DNA of 64,000 nt from Euglena gracilis (GCA_039621445.1 CP154957.1:21317983-21381982), one strand, 5' to 3'. Counted from the first letter of the stretch, positions 1 through 11,090 are shown. Program-made: numbers and translations. The notes: generated from the letters alone by a model not told the origin.

Positions 1-480
1 GATCCCGCTGTTCCAAAATGACGACTAATTTACAGTGGTCAAAATGACGATTCCATTCCTGAGTACAGTTGGGCTTTTTCGGGACCCCCCCTCCCCCTAG
101 TGCCGACCTCCCCGAGACAGATGAAAATTTTGACACCAAAAATGGCCTTTTAGACCAAAGAAAGGGCTTAAATTTTTGGGGTTTTTTGGCCGATTTTTGA
201 GGGGGGTTGGCAGTACAGTTGGGACCCCAGGACCCCCCCCCCGATGTTGAGACAGCGCAGCAAAAATGCAAAAACAAATCAGACCTCGGGACCCCCACCT
301 CCCCCCTTGCCAACGCCCCCGTGGGAAGCAACTGCAGTTCGTTGAGGTTTAAATCTCAAATTCGGTCCACAACTCCCTGACCAATAACTAGGTGATGCCA
401 GGACAATATTGCAAATGGAAAGACCAGGGTTTGGCAGTTTCCACAGCTGGAGTGTTGGTCTGATGACGTGCAAAAAAAAT

Positions 481-690
481 GCGACTTTCTGGGGGGAAAG
501 GAGCATTTTTTTTTGGGCAGGGAACGGGACTTTCTGGGAGGGCAAAAAAACAAGAGGTTGGGGGGGGGGCAGAAAAAGGGATTTCTGGGGCAGAACGGGA
601 TTTTCTGGGGGGAACGGGACATTCTGGCAAAAACAGGACTTGGTTTGGGGGGGGGGGCTGAACGGGACTTTCTGGGAGGGCAAAAAAAGA
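481..690. repeat. G-rich degenerate minisatellite
   Basis: Irregular repeats of a motif close to GGGACTTTCTGGGAGGGC separated by poly-A and poly-G tracts, with the best copies near 526-545 and 662-682. All open frames here are made of the repeat itself, so I call no gene. The stretch 1-480 upstream is also GC- and homopolymer-rich and shows no gene. Confidence 0.6.
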
Positions 691-716
691 GCCTTGAATT
701 CGCTCGGCAAATCCTG

Positions 717-1331
717 AGTCCCACGTGGCCCAAATCAATCTTCGTCTGGGTGGTGGCAAACTTGCAGGTAATGTTGCAAATGTGGCGGGCATAACCGTTG
801 CCAATCTGACCAGGGTGGTTCAAAACGATGACCTGAAGAAACGTGAATGTGAAAAGGAAAAAAACGGCCGATTTGTCCATGCTTGGGGAGGTTCAAATTT
901 TTTTCGGCACTTCTCGAAGAGAAAGACTACCAAAACCCTGCTTTGAAAAAGGTAGTCCAGAGTCACACACCCTACCTCACCCCCAAAGTCCAAAGTGAAA
1001 GCCCTGAAACCAACCTTGTTACAGGCAGCTTATGAAAACACTCTGCCAACCCAAGTCCCGCTGAGGTTTTGAAGGGAGGCTTACCTGGGCAGTGAAGTCA
1101 CCAGCCTCCTTGGCGGGAACGTTCTTGGCATTTGAGGCCACATAACCGCGGCAAATATCCTTGAAAGACAAGTTCTTCACGTTGAAGCCAAGGTTGTCGC
1201 CAGGGACAGCCTCGCTCAGAGCATCTCCACAGACTTGACTTCAGTGGTCAAGTTGTTGGTTGCGAAAGTGACCACATCACCAAGCTTCAAGACACCAGCC
1301 TTAACACAACCAACGGGCACAATTTCAATAC
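717..1331 (-). pseudogene. EF-1alpha gene relic, two exons
   Basis: On the minus strand two pieces match translation elongation factor 1-alpha, the GTPase that brings aminoacyl-tRNA to the ribosome. Exon 1331-1085 reads [19 protein letters not shown] and continues through the domain 2 region to KEAGDFTAQ; it follows a TTTTTAG acceptor and ends at a GTAAGC donor. Exon 832-717 follows TTCTTCAG and opens with [15 protein letters not shown] (start of domain 3). The joint Q|V is phase 0 and matches the family exactly. Two lesions are visible. After SVEM about 10 bases are missing (the codons for HHE plus one base), which shifts the frame. After NGYA a block of about eight residues is lost. The sequence dissolves into poly-G repeats below 717, and no exon for the G domain is seen upstream. 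It is a broken, truncated copy that kept its intron, so it arose from DNA and not from a processed transcript. Confidence 0.8.
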
Positions 1332-1478
1332 CTAAAAATTGAAAAAGGGTGTCGTGCATCGAACTTTGTAAGAGCCAAGACTGGGCAAATTTCACGATTT
1401 TTTATTTTTTCAGAAAATTTCAAAATTTTCAATATTTTCAATATTTTCATTGAAAAAATGGGAGAATCCTAATAGGAA

Positions 1479-2153
1479 ATGCCCAAGCGGCCTATTCATA
1501 CTTATGGGAACGATTTCGATGTTCTCACAAGGGACAAGCAATTGAAGGCGCTGGCTGTAAGATGCAAGCACTGCCCCTGGGAAAGTGTCTTCAATATTAC
1601 AAGAATGAAGGAGCACTTGGCATCAAAACACACAGAGGATGGTCCCAAGACAAAAAAACAATGCACGTTGTTTGCATACGCCGACCGATCATTTGGCCCC
1701 TCCCAGCAGGAGCGAACAACCAGCCTTCTGGCGATGCTGCAAGTGCACTATGGACTGTCATTCTCTGCCGTGACCAGTATGGAAATGCAGAATCTTCTGA
1801 AGTATTTGCGGCCAGAGGTTCACGTGCCGTCCCGAAGGACATTGCAAAGACGAGTGGACGGCCTGTACCACAGCCTGAAGGACAAAGTGTATTCCTTTCT
1901 ACAACAAGTGGAGAGTGTGTCTTTGATGATCGATGGGTGGGAGGACCACAACAAGTGTGAGTGCATCGCCGTGACTGCCAAGCCACTGAATCCATCCCTG
2001 CATCCTGTGCTGATCCGCTTCCATCGTATGACCACCCGTGCGACAACAGAACAGTTGCATGAATGTTTGGAGGTTTGCCATTTGTTATCGGCCCATCCAA
2101 TCAGGGCTGTGTACGAGATCTTCTGTCTGCCCCCCCCCCAGCCTCAGCCGTAA
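1479..2153 (+). pseudogene. hAT-type transposase, N-terminal half
   Basis: The frame codes for about 224 aa. Residues 29-51 form a BED-type zinc finger (CKHC, then two His spaced as HLASKH). Downstream are patterns typical of hAT transposases: LLAMLQVHYGLSFSAVTS, an LRPEV-VPSRRTLQRR block, and VSLMIDGWEDHNKCECIAVTA, which looks like the first catalytic Asp region. A full hAT transposase has about 600 residues. This one stops in a poly-C tract at about 2130-2153, and the dimerisation domain is absent. The start ATG at 1479 sits just before the zinc finger and is plausible. I see no terminal repeats that clearly belong to it. The region to 2790 has no convincing continuation. Confidence 0.7.
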
Positions 2154-2796
2154 AGTTAGCAGCCCCCCCCCATCCTCGGCCATAAACCCCCTGCTGCAGA
2201 CTGAGGGTTTGTCGGGGTACAAGTGGTGGGGCCTCTACAAGGACACGAACCTCAGTGCATTTGGCGCACTCCTGTGTGGTATACCGGCAACAATCATCAC
2301 CATTGGGGGGGGGGGGGAGGTCCGCACCGTGCCCTCGCGTGCCCGAGGGGAGCCAATTTGGGGTGGGGGCGGGGGATTTAACTTAGCCGATTGGGCATTG
2401 GTCGATCGATTAACAGGTTGTGGCCTCGGTTCGCCTTGATATCTCCGCACAACAGCAAGCATGCTCACGTCCGTGGCCACCGTGCATGCATTTTTTTTAT
2501 CACCCTTTCCAGACCCTCTCAGGTTGCACAGACGTCTCGTCTCCACGAGGTTGCTGCGGATGGGGCTCTAGTGGTTGCCAACAACGCGCTAATCGTAATT
2601 GCCAGGACTGCGGGCTTCCTCCTTCATCCGGTGCATTTTTTGGACTCAAGATGCACGGATGGCTTGTCTTCGCCGGGTTATGGCGTGGGGGGTTTTGCCG
2701 GCTACATCCGATGAATTTTTTGGACTCGAAGCCCCCGAAAACCCCCGCCAGACCTTCTCGGGATGTCTTGTCTGCATTAACGGCTTGTCTCCATTA

Positions 2797-3005
2797 ACGT
2801 GACCCCCCCCCCCTATATGGCACCCACCAGGGAGCGTTTTGACCCCCCCTGGTGACAATTAGGGGGGGGTGACAATTAGGCGTGGGGGTACTCAATTTAC
2901 CCTACATGTCCATGGGTCCGTGGGCACCCCCACCCCTAATTGTCGCCCCCCAAGGGGGGGGGGCGACAATTAGGGTGGGTGACATATAGGGGGGGGGGGT
3001 CACGT
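2797..3005. mobile_element. MITE with TA duplication, GTGACAATTAGG core
   Basis: A 209-bp element. The left end reads ACGTGACCCCCCCC followed by CTATATGGCACCCACC, and the right end is its inverse up to GGGGTCACGT. Both ends abut TA (2795-2796 and 3006-3007), as expected for a Tc1/mariner-type target duplication. Inside, GTGACAATTAGG repeats occur in both orientations, so the strand can fold on itself. No coding capacity. Confidence 0.7.
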
Positions 3006-3149
3006 TAGTTGATGGCGTGGGCGACCGTGCTGTTTGGCCTGCCGCGTTGCTTTACAGCCGGAAAGAATGCCGTCTCGTGTCTTTACCAAGTCGTGGCGGG
3101 GAAGCAATTTGGTGGCACAAGCGTGCAAGAGCAATCAAACCCCTGCTGC

Positions 3150-3300
3150 CAAGGGGGGGGGCTGGCCGTCCGTCCGTCCGAGCCGTCCGGACCTCTTCAG
3201 CCGGACCAATGCTGAACGCCCAGCCGTCCGTCCGGACGAAGCATTTTTTCGCCAGCCGTCCGTCCAGCCGGACCTATGTCTGTCTTGCCAGCCGGCCAGA
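3150..3300. repeat. GTCC/CCGGAC-rich simple repeat
   Basis: Dense CCGTCCGTCC and AGCCGGACC repeats in an irregular array. The overlapping open frames follow the repeat and are not genes. From 3300 to 3720 I see only A/T homopolymers and poly-C tracts. Confidence 0.55.
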
Positions 3301-3723
3301 CCAAAAAAATTTTTTTTCCTTGCTTTCAAAAAGCAGTCACGGCTTCCGTCCACTCTTCGCGTCAAATCAAGAAATGGCCACAGCTGGGGCGCGTCCACCT
3401 TTTTTTTAGTGGCCTAAAAAATTATGTAGGGCACGACGCAACCTCGGTTTCATCCACCGCGGCGGATTAGTCAACAGCACCAAAAGACTGCGCCGGGAAT
3501 AGGGGGTAAGTCGACCCCCCCCCTCCACACCCACCACAACATTTTCACCGTTTTCGGGAAAACGGGGATTTTGCCCAGCAAAGTTTTTTGAAAAATAAAA
3601 CCCAAAAACACGTGATTTTTGAGGGAAAAAAACTTTTTTCACAAAAAACCTCAAAATTTTCCGTCCTAAAAACTCATACTTTTGAGGAGGGGGGTCAATA
3701 AAGTAAACAAACTTTTGGCACAG

Positions 3724-4263
3724 TCAAATTTCACTGACATTTTTCTCGTTGAACAACGCATATTTCGCCAAAAAAAAGGAAACAAAACGCTTTTCTGCCC
3801 CCCCTTTCCAAGAGAATGGTACCCAAACAACTCCTTTCTGAGAGAATCCTGTGGCCCAAAACTGGCCACCACATCTAGCCCAAAACTGGATGAACATCTG
3901 GCCCAATCTGGCCCAAAAAAAAAACCATGACATCGCAAAAAATGCGAAATGGAAAATTTTGGGCCGTTTGCCAGATTGAAAAACTTCTCCCAATTTTGGT
4001 TTCCAAGAACATTTGTCGAACAACATAGCAAGAACAATAAAGAACGCAAGAAACAAAAATGGAAGTTTCAGAAGAAAACCAGCATCTAAGGACAAAATGT
4101 CTGTGCAATCTGTCTTCAGACTTGTGATCCAAGTAGCAAGTACCAAGCAGAAAATAAGTAGACCCACCAAGGGCCTGTCACCGTGTTGCAGGCAGGCCTC
4201 TGCTCGCTCGAATGTGTATTTGTTCAGAGCAAAGGCCTGCATGTGGTGATGTGCCCTTTCCAC
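3724..4263 (-). CDS. hypothetical ORF with two hydrophobic segments
   Basis: A 179-aa open frame whose first third looks protein-like (AFALNKYTFERAEACLQHG). It then has two hydrophobic stretches near residues 34-48 (LVGLLIFCLVLATWI) and 67-82. The C-terminal half is low complexity, with repeated TGGCC-type words on the other strand. I do not recognise it. It may be an exon of a membrane protein running into intron sequence, or chance. Confidence 0.2.
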   Translation of the reverse strand: MERAHHHMQAFALNKYTFERAEACLQHGDRPLVGLLIFCLVLATWITSLKTDCTDILSLDAGFLLKLPFLFLAFFIVLAMLFDKCSWKPKLGEVFQSGKRPKIFHFAFFAMSWFFFWARLGQMFIQFWARCGGQFWATGFSQKGVVWVPFSWKGGAEKRFVSFFLAKYALFNEKNVSEI

Positions 4264-4624
4264 AAAGCAATAAGTTCCTGTAAATTCACTTCATTTCAGC
4301 ACCTTGTACTATCATCATAACCATCCCACACCTCTTCCACCCGAAACGGCATTGTGACACTGAAGGAGAACGATTGGGAATGCAAGCATTTTTTTGCGTG
4401 TGGTGATTCATAATTTCTTCAGAGGAAGCGTAGGCTGGGGATCTTGTAGGCTGGGGATCTTGATGTGCCCTATGAATCAAATTAACTAGAACAGAAGAAA
4501 TTTGCATACTACAACATTCAAAATGTGGTATTTTTTCGAGATTTGGTGTTCGAAACTTTCTTCGTCCATCTTCATTTTTTATGGACTGGTCCTTTTCCTC
4601 TTTTGATATTTCAATGTGTATCGT

Positions 4625-4695
4625 GCACACAGTATAATTGGTGTGGCATACAGTTCGCAACTGTGAGCTCGCGGGTTCAAATCCCGCTGTGTGCA
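4625..4695 (+). tRNA. tRNA-like sequence, probable anticodon CGC (Ala)
   Basis: A 7-bp acceptor stem (GCACACA with TGTGTGC), a 5-bp anticodon arm with loop TTCGCAA, and a perfect T arm (GCGGG-TTCAAAT-CCCGC) are present in correct order and spacing. The anticodon would be CGC. The D arm is weak: its 4-bp stem does not form, although the A-box-like word TATAATTGGTG is there. This fits a tRNA pseudogene or the tRNA-derived head of a SINE better than a working tRNA. Confidence 0.45.
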
Positions 4696-4846
4696 AGGTT
4701 TCATCATTGTAAAATGTCTTTTTTTTGCACCGAGCACCCAAAATTAGGACTTGCCCAGTTCGCGACAAGAATAAAAAAGCCATCATGAATCGTTGGCAGG
4801 CCAATCAAGGTGGCTCCTCCTATGCCTTTTTTGGGGGGGTATTAAC

Positions 4847-5050
4847 CCCTTCTTTTACGGTAAGGTTTGCTTTTGGAGTGCCTGGCAAAAGCGTTGGACA
4901 TTCCAGTGCAACTGGTTTATATTCACGCTAACTCATGATTTTTTTCATTTGCGAGCGGTAACACCCCCTTCATTTACGGTAATGTTTGCCTTTGACGTGC
5001 CTGGCAACAACGTTGGAGAACCTGGTGCAAGAGGTTTTTATTCACTTTAA
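4847..5050. repeat. two-copy tandem repeat, about 118-bp period
   Basis: Two diverged copies (about 4847-4930 and 4965-5050) share TTTACGGTAA, GTGCCTGGCAA, CGTTGGA and TATTCAC...TTAACTC in the same order. No gene is seen in it. Confidence 0.6.
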
Positions 5051-5281
5051 CTCCAGAGCTCTCCCCCCTGCTTTCCGTTTGTCGTTCTGAAAGTGTTTGT
5101 AAACACCTTCCAGTGGGATTTCCACTTTCACTGACAGTCGCCCAAAGACATGGTTTCGCATTTCCTTTTCTGCTTTCCCAAAAAAAGGGGGGGGGCGGCC
5201 ACATGGGTTCTGCATTTTCCATTCCAGTGGTTCTACATGTTTTTTTCCCTCAAATACAATACACAAGTCCCAAGCCCTTCT

Positions 5282-5576
5282 TCAAACCTTAAAGCAAAAG
5301 AAAAACTCCTCCTGTGACCGAGAGAAAACACAAATCTTCGTTCCGTGCAATAGGGCCGACGAAGGAAATACGTCTTCCATACTGAGGACAAATGAAATTT
5401 TTGAAAAAATGCGTGAAATTTTCAAAGGCCGGCCATAAATTTCACGATGGAAAATTTTCACGAGCGAATTGAATGCCCAGTCTTGAGGGGAGCTCTTCAT
5501 GCCCGTGACATTTGCAATTTCATTCCTTTTCTTCTCGTCCCACTTGTTCCAGGCAGCTTGAATTCTCTGCTTCTAC
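5282..5576 (-). CDS. unidentified exon-like ORF
   Basis: An open frame of about 98 aa begins right after a possible splice acceptor (GTTGCGTAG). The first 45 residues are protein-like and charged (AAWNKWDEKKRNEIANVTG), followed by a more hydrophobic tail and a stop at 5282. It could be the last exon of a minus-strand gene. I recognise no family. The neighbouring 5050-5280 and 5600-5700 show nothing else. Confidence 0.3.
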
Positions 5577-5699
5577 GCAACCACAACTTCCAGATCGGCT
5601 TCATGATTCCTCTCTAGAAGGGAAGAAAGGAAAAACAAGGGAAACAGGACGTTGTTTCTCAACGCACCACCCACGGAAGGTATCTTGGAGGCTAGGCGC

Positions 5700-6160
5700 G
5701 CCGCTTGGGGGGTCCGGGCCCCCCCCCCCCCCCCCCCCCCGTGCGGCCCCTGCGCGGCCGCCCGCGCGGCCGCTCGCCCCCCCTGGACCCCCCCCTCCCC
5801 CCAGTGTGCTTAGCATAGTCAAGAAAAATTTTTTGGCGAAAATCGCGATTTTTTGAGGCCCAAAAATGACCAAAAATGACCATTTTCGGACACAAAATGG
5901 CAAATTTGGGGGCCGCGCGCTCTGAGCGCGGCCAAAAAAGCACTTTTTTGGTCAAAAATGGCCCAAAAATGGCAAAAAAAATGACCGCTTTTTGGACCCG
6001 AAAATCACCGATGTTTTTAGGGCCGCCCCGCCGCGCCGCCGCCCCCGGCCCCCCCTCCCCCCCCCCCCCCCCCCGCGCGGCCGCCCGCGCGGCCGCTCGC
6101 CCCCCCCCCCCCCTCAGCCCCCCCCTCAGCCCCCCCCCCCCGCTGTGCCTAGCCTCCCTT
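5700..6160. repeat. paired GC-rich blocks with GCGCGGCCGC
   Basis: Two poly-C blocks, about 5717-5800 and 6013-6150, both contain GCGCGGCCGCCCGCGCGGCC followed by GCTCGCCCC in the same orientation. The AT-rich middle repeats CAAAAATGGC words. The Pro/Arg-rich open frames are translations of the repeat. It is probably one low-complexity insertion. Confidence 0.55.
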
Positions 6161-6340
6161 GGTTAGGAACTTCCTCATGGTTCAAAAATGTGTATGCTTA
6201 AACTCGTGTGGTTTTCATCACGCCGAGGGGGGATCCTCGTCGGGATTAAAACGCCATTAAACCCGACGAGTTTAATACCAAACCAGTTTTAGCACCAAAT
6301 GCTTTTAAACACAGTGATTGGGTCACTGAAGGGTGGTGCA

Positions 6341-6763
6341 CATAGCTAGCGTTTTTTGTTTTTTAAAAAAAAACGTTTTTTGTTTTTTATTAAAAAAAAC
6401 GAGCAAAAAAAAACGGCAAAAAAAACAAAGGGGAAAATGATGGTCCAAATTTTGCCTTTGATCGCAAGGGTGAACCAGTCTTAGCTCAAATGACTTGAAA
6501 ACCAACACTTTTGGTTGTCTTCAACAAGAATGGTCAAAATAGGGCATTTTTCTGCCATTTTGGGATGTTTCAACTTGAAACATCCCAAATTTGGTGTCTC
6601 TCTCTGACCGAGGATGGGCAAAAAAAGCTAAAATTAAAGGCAAAAAAATTTTTGCCCTGGACCCTCAATGGCGTTTTTTTTTGTTTTTTTTAAAAAAAAA
6701 ACATGTTTTTTTTTAAAAAAACGTTTTTTTTTTTACTTCGTTTTAAACGAAGTGCCAGCTATG
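6341..6763. mobile_element. hAT-type MITE with 8-bp target duplication
   Basis: A 423-bp element. Ends CATAGCTAGC and GCCAGCTATG are inverted repeats (9 of 10), and GTGGTGCA is present on both sides (6333-6340, 6764-6771). The 8-bp duplication is the hAT signature. Just inside the ends are facing poly-T/poly-A blocks that can pair. No coding capacity. Confidence 0.75.
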
Positions 6764-6771
6764 GTGGTGCA

Positions 6772-8035
6772 TCAGCAGTGTTGTTGGCACTCACCAGCAG
6801 CGATTGGGCGGGTACCATCAGCTGCCGGTTTACCACCCTTCTGTGGGTTGGCGGCCGCCTTACGTAGGGGTGTGAGGGTTGCCGATGATATAATCAGAGC
6901 CATGAGGGGGTGGACTCCTTTACCAAAAATGGCAAAAAAATCGAAATCCCGAATGTCCAAATTTTCATTAAAAATTCCGAATCTGACAGCAACCAATTTC
7001 AGTGTCTTGGGAATCGCCTGACCTAATGGGCACCTGAATGGGAATCGGTGACCAAAACAATTTCAGCCTAAATTCCGTTAAAGTCAGTAGAAATTCAAGA
7101 CAGGCGTCAGGGAGTTTTAAATTTAGGCCTGACTCTGAACCCCAACCCTGCTCCTTCAATAGCCCCATTTTTTGGACTTCAAAAAGTTTACTGGTGGTTG
7201 GGTGGCGTACCAGTCTGGCCAGTTTTGGCTATGGTAGGTCTCATTTGGGGCGGGGTTCAGCTGGAGACAAGAGGGTGCTTGTTCGCTACTCGACCTCCAC
7301 CTGACCCTAGCCCTAACCCTAACCCAAACTTTACCCAAACCCAAACCTTCATCGCCCTAAGTTGACTGGTAAAATAGGTATATGCTAAAATGGCCCTTCT
7401 TTATGTTCCACAGGATTTGGCCAGGGTTTGGATGCTTCTGAAAGGGAAAACCACAGAGGTCGTTTCTACCAACCTTGGATTTGGATTTGGATTTGGAATG
7501 GATGGCCTCCAACGCCCAAAGTGGGCAGTACGTCCATCCCGGAAGATATTAGGCGAAAGTGATAGGGGAGAGGGAAAGGGTAAGCGGGACAACTGTATAG
7601 CGGGAAGTAGGAGTGGATTGGCTTCAACTGACATCTAACCACCAAGCTCAGATCCATCCTAAGCGAAGATGAAAGAATGCAGTCAAAATGTAATCGCATG
7701 GGGTTAAGAAAGTGAAAGTCGTCACGCTCAGTTGGTTGGTAAAGGTCAGATGGCATTTATAACCTGGCGAAGGTGGTCAAGCGAAGGCAGAGACAGGGAC
7801 TCGGGCCAGCAAATGACCCTGTCTTCCCCGAAAATGGGAGGATGGGCAGATGACAGTGGTGGAGTGTAAGCAAACTGTCCGTGCTTGGGGTGTGTTTGTG
7901 GGATGTGCTGCCCCCCCAGCCAAAACTACGGACACATCATTGGATGATGCACGCCAAGGAGGACTGATATCTGGGCCCACACCATCATAGCTTCCCAAGA
8001 CGCACTTCAACAAGTAAACCCACCAAGCATCTGCA
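6772..8035. other. region without a recognisable gene
   Basis: I find no supported gene in this 1.26 kb. It has a short CCCTAA/CCCAAA-like stretch (7304-7347) and four GGATTT units (about 7468-7495). Open frames are short and unlike any family I know. Confidence 0.5.
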
Positions 8036-8130
8036 TCCATACCGCCCGAACCGGCGTCCCAGGCACAGGTTTTACGCCCGAACCGGCGTCTGGGACACAG
8101 TTCTCGATAAACCGTGGATTCGGGGCTCTG

Positions 8131-8800
8131 GCTTCACGCCCGAACCGGGGTTCAAGGAATCACGGCCAATTTCACCCTAAATACCCATTTTTGAACTTTT
8201 TTCAGCATTTTTACCTCCTTGCCATGTTGATCGGCCGATTGAAGTTTCACATATCTGATGCCATGTTGCCCATCCATCGAAAGCTCTTCTCAAGGCTTTC
8301 ACAGATGGCCACAGAATTCAGCCATGATGCACACAGCACTTATTTTCAGTGATTGTGTATTCCAAAATCCGACATTTGTGAAATCTCACACCTCAGGTGC
8401 CATACCGCATATCAATGAAAGCTCTCCCCAGCCACTGCACATCGCCCTGAAAATTGCCGATCGCATGTTCCGACCCTCTTTGCAAATTCAAAAATCCACT
8501 GTTCACCTGCCATGCTGCCCCTTGTTTGAAAGGTCTTCTCAAGGGCTTTCAGCAGATGGCCTGAGATTTCAGCTGTGTTGATTGGTATTCTTTTTCAGCA
8601 ATTCCCCAAATTTGGCAAATGGAAATCATTGCGCAAAATACCCCAATTTCTGGCCAGATACCCCCCCCCAAACTGCTCAAATATGATTGCCACATGTCTA
8701 CAAACCATTTTGGACCTTTTTGGCACTATTTATTTTGGGTCCCCAAGACGTCGGTTTCCCGCCTGAACCGGCGTCCTGAATGCCGGTTCGGGCGTGAAGC
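8131..8800. mobile_element. non-autonomous element with CCGAACCGG termini
   Basis: The ends are inverted repeats: GCTTCACGCCCGAACCGG at 8131 and its complement ending at 8800. Related words (ACGCCCGAACCGGCGTC) also lie just outside at 8043-8090. The body (8200-8750) has a diverged inverted copy at 16320-16860 and shares sub-repeats (CGAAAGCTCTT) with 10140-10720, so it belongs to a family. No conserved protein is seen. It ends 20 bp before the tyrosine recombinase relic. Confidence 0.65.
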
Positions 8801-8819
8801 TAGATAATCCCTCCAAAAG

Positions 8820-9495
8820 GTGAAATCTCCATCTGAGGAAGTTGATGCTTTGCTTGGTGAACTTCCCCCCCCCCCAGATCTGGTCTCGGCAAAAGATTAC
8901 CGTCGCGACCGCATGGCTGCCCTGAATTGTTTTACAGAATACATGGGGGTTTACACAGCCCATGGGGTACAACACGCGACGTTGGACGACTGTTTTTTGG
9001 GGTGGGCCCGCTGGTGCATTGATGCTCGGATGCAACACCCGAGCAACAACTCGCCTGAGTAGCTGCCCATACGGAGAGAGCTGGAACAGATTTTCGGGTT
9101 CGTTCCATGCCTGTTTTGTCTTTCCGTACATACCTCAATGCCCTTGTTTTTTTGTATAAAGTGTCAGACTGTGACGGACCTCCAATTGTGGCCTCCTCTG
9201 CTTCTCAATTCCCCAAATTCCTTGCTTTCTTTGCCCCTATGGGGACGAAAGCCATGGACGAGAAGGCTGCGGGATGGCAAGGGGATCCATCCAGCACCGT
9301 TCTCACTGAGGAGGAATTGATATCAGTGGTGTCCACGGTTGAGGAAAATCACATGTTGGCAGTCCAACGTCGGAACGTTTTTTGCCTTGGTTTTTCAACT
9401 GCGTACAGGGCAGAGATGCTCAAAAGGTTGATGGTGGAAAGTTTCAAACCCCGCATCATTGACGGACGTAAGGCCGTCTTATCCCTCCAAGTCTA
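8820..9495 (+). pseudogene. tyrosine recombinase (Crypton-like), broken
   Basis: Two frames read one protein. The first (8820-9060) has VDALLGELPPPPD, then a helical block with LDDCFLGWARWCIDAR. After a frameshift near 9050-9100 the second frame (9107 on) has LSFRTYLNALVFLYK, a linker, and LTEEELISVV...FCLGFSTAYRAEMLKRL. The first part resembles a core-binding domain. TAYRAEM matches the box I Arg of tyrosine recombinases, which cut and rejoin DNA through a Tyr. The catalytic His-x-x-Arg and Tyr parts are missing because a MITE begins at 9496. The copy at 14920-15512 has the same blocks, which confirms the gene. The Crypton label is inference from architecture. Confidence 0.55.
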
Positions 9496-9729
9496 TTGCC
9501 AACATAGAAGGGATTTTGTTATTTGAGGGCGGAGCCCCCCCCCCCGCCTCCCCGGGTCGGGGCCACCTCGGGAACCGACGGATTATCACCATGATCCCGG
9601 CCCGGTTCCCGAATTTTTTTTTTTCAGTCGCGAGCGACTGGATTCCTAGTTTCCGAATCACGAGAGGCAGAAAACTCCCCCCCACCCCCATCCGAGCCTC
9701 AAATAACAAAATCCCTTCTGTGTTGGCAA
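9496..9729. mobile_element. MITE with 33-bp terminal inverted repeats
   Basis: The left end begins TTGCCAACATAGAAGGG and continues TTTTGTTATTTGAGG. The right end (9697-9729) is the inverse with one mismatch in 33. The element cuts the tyrosine recombinase frame. Its interior (9547-9665) is found inverted at 13690-13815. The word GGGATTTTGTTATTT also appears near 11540 and, inverted and in tandem, in the 17688-18617 element. Confidence 0.75.
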
Positions 9730-9916
9730 CATACTCGGGGGCTAAGTCGTTTTTGTGGCTCACTTTGGCATGGTAAATCCTACCCAGTTTGGACCCCTTC
9801 GCGCGTGGATAACTCGGGCCTGGCGGGATGCAGAATGCTTGCATTTAAAGGATTTTCATATAATCCCTGTTTCATCATTGGTTTTTTCCCCCTCCGGACC
9901 CCCATCTACTACAAAA

Positions 9917-10866
9917 AAGGGGTGGTGGACGCCGGTTCTGTCCAAAACCCGGTTCCGGACACCGGTTCCGTCCGAAGGACGGAACCGGCGTCCGGAACGC
10001 TGGGTTTTGGACAGAACCGGCGTCCGCCACCCCTTGTTTAAAGCGGCGTTTTAGAGACGCCGGGTTCAGGACAGAACCGGCGTCCCCACGCTTTGGTCAA
10101 AGGACACTCCCAGGACCAATTTCCAGCCACTAATCTGCAATGTCACACCACTTTGCATTTCACCAAATTCCGGCGATTGCGAGGGTATTTCTGGCTGTGC
10201 CAATAGTCGAGGGACAAACTCACCCCTCAATTGAAAGCTCTTTTCATCAGACGACTGGCGATCACCACCAAATTCAGCCACGCCGCCTGGAGCTCTTATT
10301 TTCTGTCACTGGGAAATCCTAATTTCACAACTCTGGTGCCCCCGGAACCCCTCAGGTGGTTGATTTGAAGAGAAAAAACGTTTTTGTAAGGTTTATTAAG
10401 CATCTTAAACCCAAAATCACTGAAAATTGCGGCAAATTTCGACTCAGATTCTGGCCGATCCGACGATCGCGAGCGTATCTCGGGCTGCGTGCAACGTTAG
10501 GGTGCCAAGTTACTCCTCGATCGAAAGCTCTTTTCAACAGACGACCAGCGGTGGTCATCAGATCTTTCCACGCTGCACGGTACTCTATTTCCAAATCTGG
10601 GCCAATTTTCACCAAATTTGGATATCCACCCCATGGACCCCAAATGACAAAATTCATTGTCCTAGATGGTTGAAACAGTCATACCAGCACCTTAGGGCCA
10701 CTTTTGGGCACTTTTGGTGACATTTTTAGGAATGAAAACCGGACGCCGGGTTTTGGACAAAACCGGCGTTCCTAACGCCGGGTTTTAGGACAGAGCCGGC
10801 GTCCGGAAAACCCGTGGGGGGGGGGACGCCGGTTCTGTCTTGAACCCGGCGTCTCAAACGCTGGTT
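9917..10866. mobile_element. element flanked by GACGCCGGTTCTGTCC palindrome clusters
   Basis: The left cluster contains a near-perfect palindrome of about 119 bp (9917-10035, arms about 58 bp around a GAA loop) built from GGACGCCGGTTCTGTCC and its complement. The right cluster (10738-10866) has the same word in both orientations. The region between (10140-10720) repeats CGAAAGCTCTTTTCA-type segments related to 8200-8750. No coding sequence is supported. The outer limits are approximate. Confidence 0.6.
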
Positions 10867-11090
10867 TAAGGGCCCACTGACCCCCCACCGACCAAAGATT
10901 TCCATCTGGGGGTGTTTATTTAGGCGTAAGGCACTTATTTGGACCCATCCGGACCATTTCCGGGTGATTTGGGCCCGCCACAGACCATTTTTATGACCGC
11001 CGACAAGCCACCGACTAGTTTGCATTGGATTTTCTTCATGGGGGGGGGCTTAAAAGTCGGCGGTTTGGACCAGTTAGTACATTAGAGTGG

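Noticed and set aside
5700-6170. Proline/alanine/arginine-rich open frames
   Set aside because: They are translations of poly-C and GCGCGGCCGC repeats and are open in all frames. No protein evidence.
7304-7347. Telomere-like CCCTAA/CCCAAA stretch
   Set aside because: Only about two clean CCCTAA units with mixed variants, internal to the window and without subtelomeric features. Too short to claim an interstitial telomere.
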